This document shows positions 49,323 to 58,053 of a DNA stretch of 60,999 nt, in pieces. Made by a program: the position numbers and the translations under genes. The DNA comes from Billgrantia endophytica (GTDB lineage: Bacteria > Pseudomonadota > Gammaproteobacteria > Pseudomonadales > Halomonadaceae): the NCBI RefSeq assembly GCF_002879615.1, contig NZ_PNRF01000048.1, positions 1 to 60,999 of the forward strand. The letters are read 5' to 3'. Within the stretch, counting starts at the first letter, position 1, and each line of letters begins with the position of its first letter. The notes under the pieces are model-generated. The model ran no database searches and was not told the DNA's origin. It saw only the letters and a list, made by a program, of their open reading frames with translations.

Positions 49323-51647
49323 TCAGCTCTCGTCGAAGTCGCCCTTGAACTTGGGGTTGGGCTTTGCCCTCGGGTCGTAGCGGTCGTCGGCATGGCTGTG
49401 CTTCGACTTGGGCTGGCCCGCAGGGCTGCCGTCGATGGTGAAATCCTGCTGCATGACACGCAGGTTGGCGGGTGCTGCCGATCCGGTCTTGTCCTGCCCG
49501 AAGTAGAGCGTCGTGTGGGGGAAGGGGATCTCGATGCCCTTGGCATCGAAGTGCAACTTGACCAGGCGGTTGTAGGCACGTCCAACGCCCCACTGCATGC
49601 CCGGCGTGGTCTTGATGCGCACGCGGACATTGATCGCACTCTTGTCGAGCGCCGTGACCCCGGCCACCTCCAGAGGCGCGAGGATATCCATCTTGTGCTC
49701 ATCGCTCGCGGCCAGCTCATCGAAGGCTTCGCGCAGGACGATGATTGCCTCGTCGATGCTTTCACGGTAGGCAATGGCGTACTCGCCCACATGGTAGCCG
49801 AACTCGCGCATGTAGTTCGACACGGTGTCGACGCTGGAGAAGGGCACGATGTGGTAGGTGCCCGACAGGTCGCGAATGCCAACCGAGCGGATGCTGAGCC
49901 GTTCGGCGGTGCCGGTGATGCCGCCCACCGTGACCACGTCACCGGTGTTCATGGCGTTCTCCACCTGGATGAAGATGCCGGTGATGATGTCCTGCACCAT
50001 CTTCTGGGCGCCGAAACCGATGGCCAGGCCAAGCACACCGGCACCGGCGATCAGAGGCCCGATGTTGATACCGATTTCGGCCAGCACGATCATCGTCGTC
50101 ATGGTGACCAGGGCGATGGCCAGGGCATTGCGGAACAGGGAGAGCAGGGTCCTGGCTCTTGCCGTGGGTTCACCGGTGCCGGTTTGGTTCAGTTTGTGCT
50201 CGATCAGGCTGGCCAGGCCCAGCCAGACGGCAATGGCGACGATCAGGATCGTCGCCACGCTGATCAGTATGCCAACCAGGTTGCGACCCGCCTCGGAGGC
50301 ATACCAGGCCGCCAGGTCGAAGGCGCCCCAGGCGCTGAGCACCAGCAGGATCACCATGATCAGGATGAGCGTGCGAATGGCGCGCAGGGCGTTGGGCACG
50401 TAGCTGTTGAGGCGTGGCTCCAGCATCGGCAGCTTGCGGCACACGTCGTCGGAGAGCCGGATGCGCCGTCCGATGGTCTGGGTCAGCAGGTTCGACAGGA
50501 GCATGCCCATGATGATTGCCGCCAGGGACTTGAGGGTGGCGAAGAGAACGAAGGGCAGTGCGTCGGCTGGTTGGGTCAGCGTCAGTACCAGTACCATCAG
50601 GAAATAGGCCAGGGCGAACAGATGCCAGGTGCGGGCGAACAGCTGCAGGGAGACCCGGGTCGCCGTCAGGTCGCTACGGGCCGCCAACTCGTTGAGGTTG
50701 TCGCGAATCCGTATCCGGTTCTTGATCACTACCGCCACGGCATAGATGAAGGCGCCAAAGATGACGAGGGCCCCGATGCCTCGCCCAAGGGCCGGTGCCA
50801 GGTAGACGTTGGCCAGGGGCACCACCACCATCAGGCCGTATCCCACCAGGCCAATGAGGCGGGCGATCCAGCGATTCCAGTAGGAAGCCTCGGTAGCCGA
50901 GATGGGCAACAGCCTCAATCCCTCGTAGCGTGATGAGAACAGCATGCGGACCGCAGCCTTCAACAGCTCGATGACGAGGAAAGCGTTGAGGAACAGCGAG
51001 GCTCTCGTGGAGAGGTCCCCGGCTTCACCGATGGCGAACGTGGCGATCAGATTGCCGGCCATGTAGGCCAGCGCCACGACCAGGATATCCACCAGGGCGG
51101 CCAGCGTCACGCAGAGAACCAGGCGCAGAACCGGGGTCATGTCGCTGCTCTGCTGCGACCAGCTGCTGAGGCGGGTGAACAGCGGCCTGGCGAAATGACG
51201 GAACGAGACGAAGAAGACGAGGGTGGCGAGGATCACCAGGCCCAGATTGATCGCCGCCGAGGTAAAGGCACCCGTGTCGAAGGCCGAGGCGTCAGTTTCG
51301 CCGGTGAACAGGTTGCCGACGATGCTGACCAGGTTGCGAAGCTCCCCCCCGATATCGCTGGCGACGCGGCTGGTCAGCTCGGCCAACTGCCTCGGCAACG
51401 ACACCAGTTCGGGTTCCTGGTCCGTCTGGGTGGCTTCGGCCGCCGCCCGGGCCCGGTCATCGATGGTCTGGCTGCGCAGTTGCTCGATCAATTGCTGGCG
51501 GGCTTCATCGTCCTCCAGTATGTCGGCCAGTGTCGAATACGCCGGGCCGCTGGTGGCATCGGCCGGCTGGGCCAGGGCAGGCGTGACAGCCATGAGGGTC
51601 ATCAGCAGGCAGCCAATGAGCCAGGGGAAGAGTCGTGTTGATGTCAC
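49323..51647 (-). CDS. MscS family mechanosensitive ion channel
   Basis: This 774-residue protein has a signal peptide ending A-L-A near residue 26 and a periplasmic helical region (about 27-130). Multiple membrane helices (about 140-560) follow. The MscS core has the pore helix G-L-A-I-G-F-G-A-Q and the beta domain motif V-V-T-V-G-G-I-T-G-T. GTG at 51647 is the start, with GGAGGT in front. It is larger than MscS and resembles YbdG/YbiO-class channels. In a halophile such channels release solutes on dilution. The C-terminal tail is acidic and Lys-rich. It lies downstream of pgi on the same strand. Confidence 0.9.
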   Translation of the reverse strand: MTSTRLFPWLIGCLLMTLMAVTPALAQPADATSGPAYSTLADILEDDEARQQLIEQLRSQTIDDRARAAAEATQTDQEPELVSLPRQLAELTSRVASDIGGELRNLVSIVGNLFTGETDASAFDTGAFTSAAINLGLVILATLVFFVSFRHFARPLFTRLSSWSQQSSDMTPVLRLVLCVTLAALVDILVVALAYMAGNLIATFAIGEAGDLSTRASLFLNAFLVIELLKAAVRMLFSSRYEGLRLLPISATEASYWNRWIARLIGLVGYGLMVVVPLANVYLAPALGRGIGALVIFGAFIYAVAVVIKNRIRIRDNLNELAARSDLTATRVSLQLFARTWHLFALAYFLMVLVLTLTQPADALPFVLFATLKSLAAIIMGMLLSNLLTQTIGRRIRLSDDVCRKLPMLEPRLNSYVPNALRAIRTLILIMVILLVLSAWGAFDLAAWYASEAGRNLVGILISVATILIVAIAVWLGLASLIEHKLNQTGTGEPTARARTLLSLFRNALAIALVTMTTMIVLAEIGINIGPLIAGAGVLGLAIGFGAQKMVQDIITGIFIQVENAMNTGDVVTVGGITGTAERLSIRSVGIRDLSGTYHIVPFSSVDTVSNYMREFGYHVGEYAIAYRESIDEAIIVLREAFDELAASDEHKMDILAPLEVAGVTALDKSAINVRVRIKTTPGMQWGVGRAYNRLVKLHFDAKGIEIPFPHTTLYFGQDKTGSAAPANLRVMQQDFTIDGSPAGQPKSKHSHADDRYDPRAKPNPKFKGDFDES

Positions 51648-51728
51648 GCGGTGACCTCCATTTCGGGCGTGTTGGCAGGGGTATCGATCCTGAGTGGCAT
51701 ATATAGTACGGACTTTGGCATCATGCGA

Positions 51729-53393
51729 CTAACGGGGCTGTGTGTTTTTTTGGTCACCGTCCGGGGGTGGTGTCGAGGTGGCGGAGGGGCAGGTCCGGAA
51801 ACGTTCGCGCACCAGCGCCAGCAGCCCCTGCGTGGAAGCATCGAAGTCCTGGGTCTGGGTGTCCAGGCGTTCGCTGATCTCGCCGGCGATACGCTTGCCC
51901 AGCTCCACCCCCCACTGGTCGAAGGAGTTGATGTTCCAGATCACTCCCTGGACGAAGACCTTGTGCTCGTAGAGTGCGATCAGGGCGCCGAGGTTCTTCG
52001 GCGTCAGTTCGTCGAGGAGCAGCACGCTGGAGGGGCGGTTGCCCGGGCAGCTGTAGGGATCGAGCCGTCCGCCGCCCTCGCCCTTCCCCTTCAGGCTTCC
52101 CTCCATGAAGGCATTGGCCTGGGCCAGCATGTTGGTGAGCAAGGCGAAGTGGTGCTCCTCCACGCCGGGTTCCGGCTTGAGGGAGGCGATGAAGTCGATG
52201 GGCACGTAGCGGGTGCCCTGGTGCAGCAACTGGAAGAAGGCATGCTGACCGTTGGAGCCGGTCTGCCCCCAGACGATGGGCCCGGTCTTGTAGTCGACGG
52301 GGTGGCCGAAGATATCCACCGACTTGCCGTTGGATTCCATGTCCAGTTGCTGAAGAAAGGCGGGCAGCTGATGCAAGGCCTGATCGTAGGGCACGATGGC
52401 CTGGGTCTCGGCACCGTGGAAGTTGAGGTTCCAGATGCCGACCAGTGCCATCAGCACCGGCATGTTCTCGGCGAAAGGGGCGGAAAGGAAATGCTGATCC
52501 ATCTCGTAGGCGCCTTCGAGCATTTCCATGAAGCCATCGAAGCCCACCGAGAGTGCGATAGGCAGTCCGATCGACGACCACATGGAATAGCGTCCGCCGA
52601 CCCAGGCCCAGAACTCGAAGACGTTTTCTTCGCGGACCCCGAAGTCCATGGCGGCCCGGCGGTTTGTCGAGGCGGCGACGAAGTGGGCGCCCACGTCGGC
52701 GTCGGGACCGGCGTTCTCGAGGAACCAGCGTCGCGCCGTCTTGGCGTTGAGCAGCGTCTCCTGGGTGGAAAAGGTCTTGGTGGAGACGATGAACAGCGTG
52801 GTGGCCGGGTCGAGGCGGCTCAACACCTTCTGGATATGGGCACCATCCACGTTGGAGACGAAATGGAAGCTGAGCTCCGGATGGCGGTGCTTGAGCAGCG
52901 CCCGGCTGGCCATGTTGGGGCCAAGGTCGGACCCGCCGATACCGATGTTGACCACGTCCCGGATGCGTTCACCGCTATAGCCCTTCCATTCACCGCTGCG
53001 CACGGCATCGGCGAACTGGCGCAGCTGCTCCCATGAACGGCGGATCTTCGGCATCACATCCTTGCCGTCGACCATTACCGGGTTGTCCCCGAGATTGCGC
53101 AGGGCGGTATGCAGTACCGGGCGATCCTCGGTGACATTGATGATATCGCCAGAGAACATCTGTGCCCGGCGCTGTACCAGCGCCGAGTGGTCGGCAAGCT
53201 CCAGCAGCTTGATCAGTACCGCGTCGGAAACCAGATGCTTGGAATAGTCGAGAAACAGGCCGCCGACACGCAGGCTCATCTTCTCGAAGCGCTGCGGGTC
53301 GGCAGTGAAGTAGTCCTTGATCCTGTCGTTGGCCGTTTCCTGCTGGAGCTGTTTCAGGGCTTGCCAGGTGACACTGCGAGTAAGCTGGAACAT
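51729..53393 (-). CDS. pgi: Glucose-6-phosphate isomerase
   Basis: This 554-residue cytoplasmic enzyme interconverts glucose-6-phosphate and fructose-6-phosphate. It has N-I-G-I-G-G-S-D-L-G near 151-160, a phosphate-binding S-T-K-T-F-S-T near 204-210, and the family signature around G-Q-T-G-S-N-G-Q-H near 380-388. A catalytic Lys lies near the C-terminal S-F-D-Q-W-G-V-E-L-G-K. Length is standard. It follows mgsA on the same strand after 49 bp. Confidence 0.96.
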   Translation of the reverse strand: MFQLTRSVTWQALKQLQQETANDRIKDYFTADPQRFEKMSLRVGGLFLDYSKHLVSDAVLIKLLELADHSALVQRRAQMFSGDIINVTEDRPVLHTALRNLGDNPVMVDGKDVMPKIRRSWEQLRQFADAVRSGEWKGYSGERIRDVVNIGIGGSDLGPNMASRALLKHRHPELSFHFVSNVDGAHIQKVLSRLDPATTLFIVSTKTFSTQETLLNAKTARRWFLENAGPDADVGAHFVAASTNRRAAMDFGVREENVFEFWAWVGGRYSMWSSIGLPIALSVGFDGFMEMLEGAYEMDQHFLSAPFAENMPVLMALVGIWNLNFHGAETQAIVPYDQALHQLPAFLQQLDMESNGKSVDIFGHPVDYKTGPIVWGQTGSNGQHAFFQLLHQGTRYVPIDFIASLKPEPGVEEHHFALLTNMLAQANAFMEGSLKGKGEGGGRLDPYSCPGNRPSSVLLLDELTPKNLGALIALYEHKVFVQGVIWNINSFDQWGVELGKRIAGEISERLDTQTQDFDASTQGLLALVRERFRTCPSATSTPPPDGDQKNTQPR

Positions 53394-53442
53394 GCGGTTT
53401 CCTCAGACGCGACAATCGGGCGAGGCCGGCGCAGGCCGCCTG

Positions 53443-53925
53443 TCAACCCTGTGAGCTACGGGATGCCGCCCAGGCCTTGGCATCGGGAATGGTCATTTCA
53501 TAGGGCTGGCCCAGCCAGGGTGAACTGGCCAGGAAGTCGGCGCTGGCGGCATTGCACGCCACCGGGATGTTCCACAGGGCCGCGAGTCTCAGTAGCGCCT
53601 TGACGTCCGGGTCGTGGGGCTGGGGAGCGAAGGGGTCCCAGAAGAAGATCAGCAGGTCGAGAGCCTGGTCGGCGATGCGGGCGCCGATTTGCTGGTCCCC
53701 GCCCAGCGGGCCGCTCATCAGCCCTTCCACGGCCAGGCCGATCTCACGCGAGAGGCGACCGGCGGTGGTGCCGGTACCGACCAGGTCGTGGTCGGCCAGG
53801 GTGTCGCGCCAGCGCGCGGCCCACTCCAGCAGTTCATCCTTCTTGCCGTCATGGGCAATCAGCGCAATGCGCTTGCGGGCCGGCAGGGTGCGCTGCACGG
53901 TGCGATGCGGGCGCGGGTCACTCAT
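53443..53925 (-). CDS. mgsA: Methylglyoxal synthase
   Basis: This is a 160-residue enzyme converting dihydroxyacetone phosphate to methylglyoxal and phosphate. It has I-A-H-D-G-K-K near 24-30, T-G-T-T-A near 52, S-G-P-L-G-G-D-Q-Q-I-G near 73-83 including the catalytic Asp, and F-F-W-D-P near 97. M-S-D at 53925 is preferred over an upstream ATG at 53940. The gene sits beside pgi and is divergent from gap, so three sugar-phosphate enzymes are grouped here. Confidence 0.94.
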   Translation of the reverse strand: MSDPRPHRTVQRTLPARKRIALIAHDGKKDELLEWAARWRDTLADHDLVGTGTTAGRLSREIGLAVEGLMSGPLGGDQQIGARIADQALDLLIFFWDPFAPQPHDPDVKALLRLAALWNIPVACNAASADFLASSPWLGQPYEMTIPDAKAWAASRSSQG

Positions 53926-54048
53926 GGCTTCACACCTCACGTATCTTCAGGGTATGGGTACCGCAGTGGGCGTTCATGTGGTCGCCCGGGTCAGAATGAC
54001 ATGATCCCCCGGCATGGCAATCCCCGCTCCACCAATAATGCGGATTAA

Positions 54049-54065
54049 ATGTAATGTTACTACAT
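54049..54065. promoter_or_regulatory. Inverted repeat upstream of gap (HexR-like candidate)
   Basis: ATGTAATGTTACTACAT has outer arms ATGTA and TACAT. It resembles the TTGTAAT / ATTACAA pattern I recall for HexR sites controlling gap and zwf in gammaproteobacteria, with a few mismatches. It lies in the mgsA-gap intergenic region (53926-54271), which holds no gene. Confidence 0.35.
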
Positions 54066-54183
54066 TCCCTCCATTGAACCATCTCCCCTGCGCCTTGGCC
54101 GCCTGGTTGCCCTATGATTGTATAGCACAAAGCATGTTGCGCTGTAGGAGAGCACGAAGGGCCAGGCCGGTCTGCAATGGATG

Positions 54184-54198
54184 TTGTAATATTACCAA
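54184..54198. promoter_or_regulatory. Second AT-rich dyad upstream of gap
   Basis: TTGTAATATTACCAA contains the perfect palindrome GTAATATTAC (54186-54195), 74 bp before the gap ATG. Its shared TGTAAT half with the site at 54049 suggests the same regulator. Confidence 0.35.
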
Positions 54199-54271
54199 AA
54201 ACCTTGAGACTCTACGGCTAATGCATCACATTGAAGAGAAAGTAGAGCCCACCTCCCGGGAGGAAGATGCC

Positions 54272-55294
54272 ATGATCCTCAAGATCGCCATCAACGGTTT
54301 CGGCCGAATAGGTCGAAACGTGCTTCGCGCGCTGTACGAAAACGGTTACCGCAGCCGTGTTCAGGTAGTCGCCATCAATGATCTGGGCGCCCCAGCCCTC
54401 AACGCTCACCTGCTGCGCCATGATACCGTCCACGGTCGCTTTCCCTTCGCCGTGGAGCATGACGAGGAGAGCCTGACCGTGGATGGTGATCGCATCGCCA
54501 TCTTGTCTGAGCGCGATCCGTCGGCCTTGCCCTGGAAAACTCTTGGGGTCGACCTGGTCATGGAGTGCACGGGGCTGTTCACCAAGCGCGAGGCGGTGGC
54601 GAAGCATCTGTCAGCTGGCGCCGGCCGCGTGCTGATCTCGGCGCCGAGCTCCGATGCCGATGCCACGGTGGTCTATGGCGTCAACGAGGGCGTGCTCCGG
54701 CCCGGGCACAAGGTGGTATCCAACGCCTCCTGCACCACCAACTGCCTGGCGCCGATCGCCCAGGCCCTCAACGAGGCGGTGGGCATCGAGAACGGGCTGA
54801 TGACCACCGTGCATGCCTACACCAACGACCAGAACCTTTCGGACGTCTACCACCGCGACCCCTACCGGGCGCGCAGTGCCACCCAGTCGATGATTCCCAC
54901 CAAGACCGGTGCCGCTGCCGCGGTCGGGCTGGTGCTGCCCGAACTGGCCGGCAAGTTCGATGGCCTGGCGGTACGCGTGCCGGTCATCAACGTGTCGCTG
55001 GTGGACCTGGTGTTCACTGCCGGTCGTGGCACCACCAGGGAGGAAATCAACGCCATCGTCACCAGGGCGGCGGAAGCCTCCCCGGTGCTGGCGGTCAATG
55101 CCCAGCCGCTGGTCTCCATCGACTTCAACCACGACGCCAATTCGTCCATCTTCGACGTCAACCACACCCGGGTGAATGGCCGCCTGGTCAAGGTGATGGC
55201 CTGGTACGACAACGAGTGGGGCTTTTCCAACCGCATGCTCGACACCGCCCTGGCCATGCAGACCGCTTGCGACACCAGGCAGGATACCGCCTGA
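54272..55294 (+). CDS. gap: Glyceraldehyde-3-phosphate dehydrogenase, type I
   Basis: This is a 340-residue enzyme. It has the N-terminal I-N-G-F-G-R-I-G-R NAD site, S-N-A-S-C-T-T-N with the catalytic Cys near 155, T-V-H-A-Y-T-N with the catalytic His near 182, and W-Y-D-N-E-W-G near the end. Gluconeogenic or erythrose-4-phosphate (Epd-like) roles cannot be excluded. GGGAGGAAG precedes the ATG at 54272; the open frame upstream is noncoding leader. It is divergent from mgsA. Confidence 0.94.
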   Translation: MILKIAINGFGRIGRNVLRALYENGYRSRVQVVAINDLGAPALNAHLLRHDTVHGRFPFAVEHDEESLTVDGDRIAILSERDPSALPWKTLGVDLVMECTGLFTKREAVAKHLSAGAGRVLISAPSSDADATVVYGVNEGVLRPGHKVVSNASCTTNCLAPIAQALNEAVGIENGLMTTVHAYTNDQNLSDVYHRDPYRARSATQSMIPTKTGAAAAVGLVLPELAGKFDGLAVRVPVINVSLVDLVFTAGRGTTREEINAIVTRAAEASPVLAVNAQPLVSIDFNHDANSSIFDVNHTRVNGRLVKVMAWYDNEWGFSNRMLDTALAMQTACDTRQDTA

Positions 55295-55349
55295 CGCGGT
55301 GAGTTGATCATTGCCCCCCTCCGCGATCCTTGACTAGGGCGAGATGACG

Positions 55350-55390
55350 AGGCCGCGCCTGCCGAAGCAATCGTCGGGGGTGCGGCCTTT
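55350..55390. terminator. Weak hairpin after gap
   Basis: AGGCCGC (55350-55356) and GCGGCCT (55382-55388) flank a 25-base loop and are followed by TTC on the plus strand. They lie between the convergent gap and aspartokinase genes. Confidence 0.4.
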
Positions 55391-55416
55391 CGATGAACAG
55401 CTATCCTGGTCCCTGC

Positions 55417-56715
55417 TCAGTCGGGGATATACCAGGTTTCCGGGCACTCCACGGTTCGGAACAGCCGCTGGGCGGTAGTGGCGTTGCGGCGCTCGACGAG
55501 CACGTCTCGTCCTTCGCTCAGCCGTTCCAGTATCGACCCGCTGGGATGTCTGACGGTAAGCAGGGTCAAGCCCTCCTGCCGCTGCAGCGTGTAGTCGGCA
55601 TCCAGTGACTCCATCAACGGCTCCAGCCGTTCGGCCATGTTGTCGAGGCACAGCGTGAGCTGCATGGCACCGCCGTCGATCAGGTTGGCATGCATGCCGG
55701 CCTCCACCAGTCGACCCAGGATGTCATGCTGCCGTGGCTCGTCCATGAAGGAGAAGTCCTTGGGCTTCACCTCGAGAAGAACCTGGTCGTCGCGCAGGAT
55801 GCAGGAGGGGAGGTCGGTATCGAACCGGGTGTCCGACGTGATGGTGCTGGGCGGGGCGTCAGGGGTTTCGAAGGAGCGCACCGTCAGCGGGATCTCCTTC
55901 TGCTTCAGTGGCCCCAGGGTCTTGGGGTGAATGACCTTGGCGCCATGCCAGGCGAGTTCGATGGTCTCGGCGTAGGAGAGCCGTTTCAGCTGTACGGCGT
56001 TGCCGAAGCGCCTGGGATCGGCGTTGAACAGCCCGGTCACGTCCTTCCAGATCACCACCTCCCCGGCATCGAGGCAGTGAGCGAAAATCGCCGCGCTGAA
56101 GTCCGACCCTTCCCGGCCCAGGGTCGTGGAGACACCTTCCGCCGTGCCGCCGATGAAGCCCTGGGTCAGCAACACGTTCCTGCTGCCCCCCGCCTGGCTC
56201 CGGATGGCATCGGACGTGGCCTTCCAGTCGACATTGGCATCCTGGTGGTGATCATCGGTGATGACCAGCTCGCGGGCGTCCAGCCAGTCGGTCGCCACAT
56301 CGGCCCGGTTCAGCCATTCCGCCACGATCGTGGTGGAGAGCAATTCGCCGTAGCAGACGGTCTGGTCGTAATGCCTGGAGAAAGGGCCCTGTCGATGCCG
56401 CCGGTGTTGGTCATCCAGCGCCTCCACCAGGTTGCCAATCCGCTCCTTGAGGGCCTGGGCTTCATCACCCAACAGGGCATCCGCGATTGCCTGATGGCTG
56501 CTCCCGAGAGCATCGAGCCGCTTGCGGTAGTCGTCGCCTCGGCCCTCGTCCCGAGCGGCCGCCAGCAGCGCTTCGAGCGCATTGGTGGTCTTGCCCATGG
56601 CCGATACCACGACGACCAGTGGACGGTCGGCGTGGGCTTCGATCAGCGGCGTCAGGTTGCGTATGGCGTCGGCATCCTTGATCGATGCGCCGCCGAACTT
56701 GAAGACAGTGGTCAT
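55417..56715 (-). CDS. Aspartate kinase
   Basis: This 432-residue protein has the aspartokinase pattern. F-K-F-G-G-A-S is at residues 5-11, V-V-V-V-S-A-M-G-K-T-T-N near 34-45, and Q-G-F-I-G-G-T near 184 with T-T-L-G-R-E-G-S-D-F-S-A near 193-204. W-K-D-V-T-G-L-F-N-A-D-P-R lies near 222-234, and a C-terminal region looks ACT-like. The initial K-F-G-G-A-S differs from the K-F-G-G-T-S of most LysC proteins. It lies 157 bp downstream of the carboxyspermidine genes on the same strand, separated by a hairpin, and may be a pathway-specific copy supplying aspartyl phosphate. Confidence 0.88.
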   Translation of the reverse strand: MTTVFKFGGASIKDADAIRNLTPLIEAHADRPLVVVVSAMGKTTNALEALLAAARDEGRGDDYRKRLDALGSSHQAIADALLGDEAQALKERIGNLVEALDDQHRRHRQGPFSRHYDQTVCYGELLSTTIVAEWLNRADVATDWLDARELVITDDHHQDANVDWKATSDAIRSQAGGSRNVLLTQGFIGGTAEGVSTTLGREGSDFSAAIFAHCLDAGEVVIWKDVTGLFNADPRRFGNAVQLKRLSYAETIELAWHGAKVIHPKTLGPLKQKEIPLTVRSFETPDAPPSTITSDTRFDTDLPSCILRDDQVLLEVKPKDFSFMDEPRQHDILGRLVEAGMHANLIDGGAMQLTLCLDNMAERLEPLMESLDADYTLQRQEGLTLLTVRHPSGSILERLSEGRDVLVERRNATTAQRLFRTVECPETWYIPD

Positions 56716-56818
56716 CCTGGGCTCTCCCTGGCAGTGATGTCACGGCTACTACCTTGCGCGAAATTGCCGCAATGGAAAAGGGTTGGTCGTGCGGCAAGAA
56801 AAGAGGCTGGCACAGAAA

Positions 56819-56849
56819 CGAAACAAGCACCTCCCGGGTGCTTGTTTCG
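56819..56849 (-). terminator. Intrinsic terminator after the carboxyspermidine decarboxylase gene
   Basis: CGAAACAAGCACC and GGTGCTTGTTTCG are perfect 13-bp arms with a 5-base loop. On the minus strand the stem is followed by TTTCTG. It lies 22 bp past the decarboxylase stop and upstream of the aspartokinase gene. Confidence 0.75.
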
Positions 56850-56871
56850 AGTTGCCGCGGGCAGTGACCGA

Positions 56872-58044
56872 CTAGCTTAGCCGCTGCATGTAATCCGCGT
56901 AGCCGAACGTCTTGACGGTTCTTATCTCCCGGTTCCTTTCATCGATACGGCAGATGGAAGGCAGGCGTATGCCGTTGAAGGTGGTGGTCTTGACCATGGT
57001 GTAGTGGGCCATGTCGGTGAACACCAGCCGATCGCCGATCGCCAGGGGGGCATCGAAGGAGTACTCGCCGATCACGTCCCCGGCCAGGCACGTCATCCCG
57101 CCCAGGCGATAGGAAAAGGCCCTTTCGCCGGGCTCGCCAGCGCCGATGATCTGCGGCCGGTAGGGCATTTCCAGCACATCGGGCATATGCGCCGTGGCCG
57201 AGGTGTCGAGAATGGCGATGGCGCCGTCGTTCTCGACGATATCCAGCACGCTGCACACCAGGTAGCCGGTATTCAGCGCAATCGCCTCGCCCGGCTCCAG
57301 GTAGACCTCGAGATGCGGGTAGCGTGCCTTGACGTCGCGAATCACCCGCACCAGACGGTCCACGTCGTAATCGCCGCGGGTGATGTGGTGTCCGCCGCCG
57401 AAGTTGACCCACCGCATGCCGGGTAGCAGGTGCCCGAAGCGAGCCTCGAAGGCCGCCAGGGTGTGCTCCAGGGCGTCGCTGTTCTGCTCGCACAGGGTGT
57501 GGAAGTGCAAGCCTTCCAGCCCGCTCGGGTCCACGCCCTCCAGGTCCACGGCCCGGGTGCCCAGGCGCGAGCCCGGTGCGCAGGGATCGTACAACGCCAC
57601 CTTGCCCTCGGAGTATTCCGGGTTGACCCGCAGCCCGCACGAGATCTGGCGAGGTGCCGAGGCCACGGTATCCCGGAAGCGCAACCACTGGGCGGGGGAG
57701 TTGAAGCTGATATGGTCTGCATACTGCAGGACCACGGCCATCTCCGCATCGGTGAAGGCCGGCGAGTAGACGTGCACCTCGCCGCCGAACGTCTCCGCCC
57801 CCAGGCGGGCCTCGTCCTGACCGCTCGACGTCGTGCCCACCAGGTACTCGCTCACCATGGGGAAGGTGTCCCACATGGCGAAACCCTTCAGGGCCAGCAG
57901 AATGCGAGCGCCGCTGTCCACCTGGACCTGCTTCAGCAGGGTCAGGTTCTTGCGCAGCAGGGCATCGTCCACCACGAAGGCGGGCGATGGACAGGCGTCT
58001 ATGTCAAAGGGGTAAGCCGGCTTTTCCATATCGGGCGATGTCAT
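56872..58044 (-). CDS. nspC: Carboxynorspermidine/carboxyspermidine decarboxylase
   Basis: This is a PLP enzyme of about 390 residues with an alanine-racemase-like barrel, related to LysA. The PLP Lys is in L-A-L-K-G-F-A (about 51). It has F-H-T-L-C-E-Q (about 179), F-G-G-G-H-H (about 215), E-P-G-E-A (about 251) and C-L-A-G-D-V near 317, the features that separate NspC from LysA. It removes CO2 from carboxy(nor)spermidine to yield (nor)spermidine. In-frame starts are TTG 58053, ATG 58044 and ATG 58029, none with a clear ribosome site. It follows the dehydrogenase directly. Confidence 0.92.
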   Translation of the reverse strand: MTSPDMEKPAYPFDIDACPSPAFVVDDALLRKNLTLLKQVQVDSGARILLALKGFAMWDTFPMVSEYLVGTTSSGQDEARLGAETFGGEVHVYSPAFTDAEMAVVLQYADHISFNSPAQWLRFRDTVASAPRQISCGLRVNPEYSEGKVALYDPCAPGSRLGTRAVDLEGVDPSGLEGLHFHTLCEQNSDALEHTLAAFEARFGHLLPGMRWVNFGGGHHITRGDYDVDRLVRVIRDVKARYPHLEVYLEPGEAIALNTGYLVCSVLDIVENDGAIAILDTSATAHMPDVLEMPYRPQIIGAGEPGERAFSYRLGGMTCLAGDVIGEYSFDAPLAIGDRLVFTDMAHYTMVKTTTFNGIRLPSICRIDERNREIRTVKTFGYADYMQRLS

Positions 58045-58053
58045 GTCGCGCAA

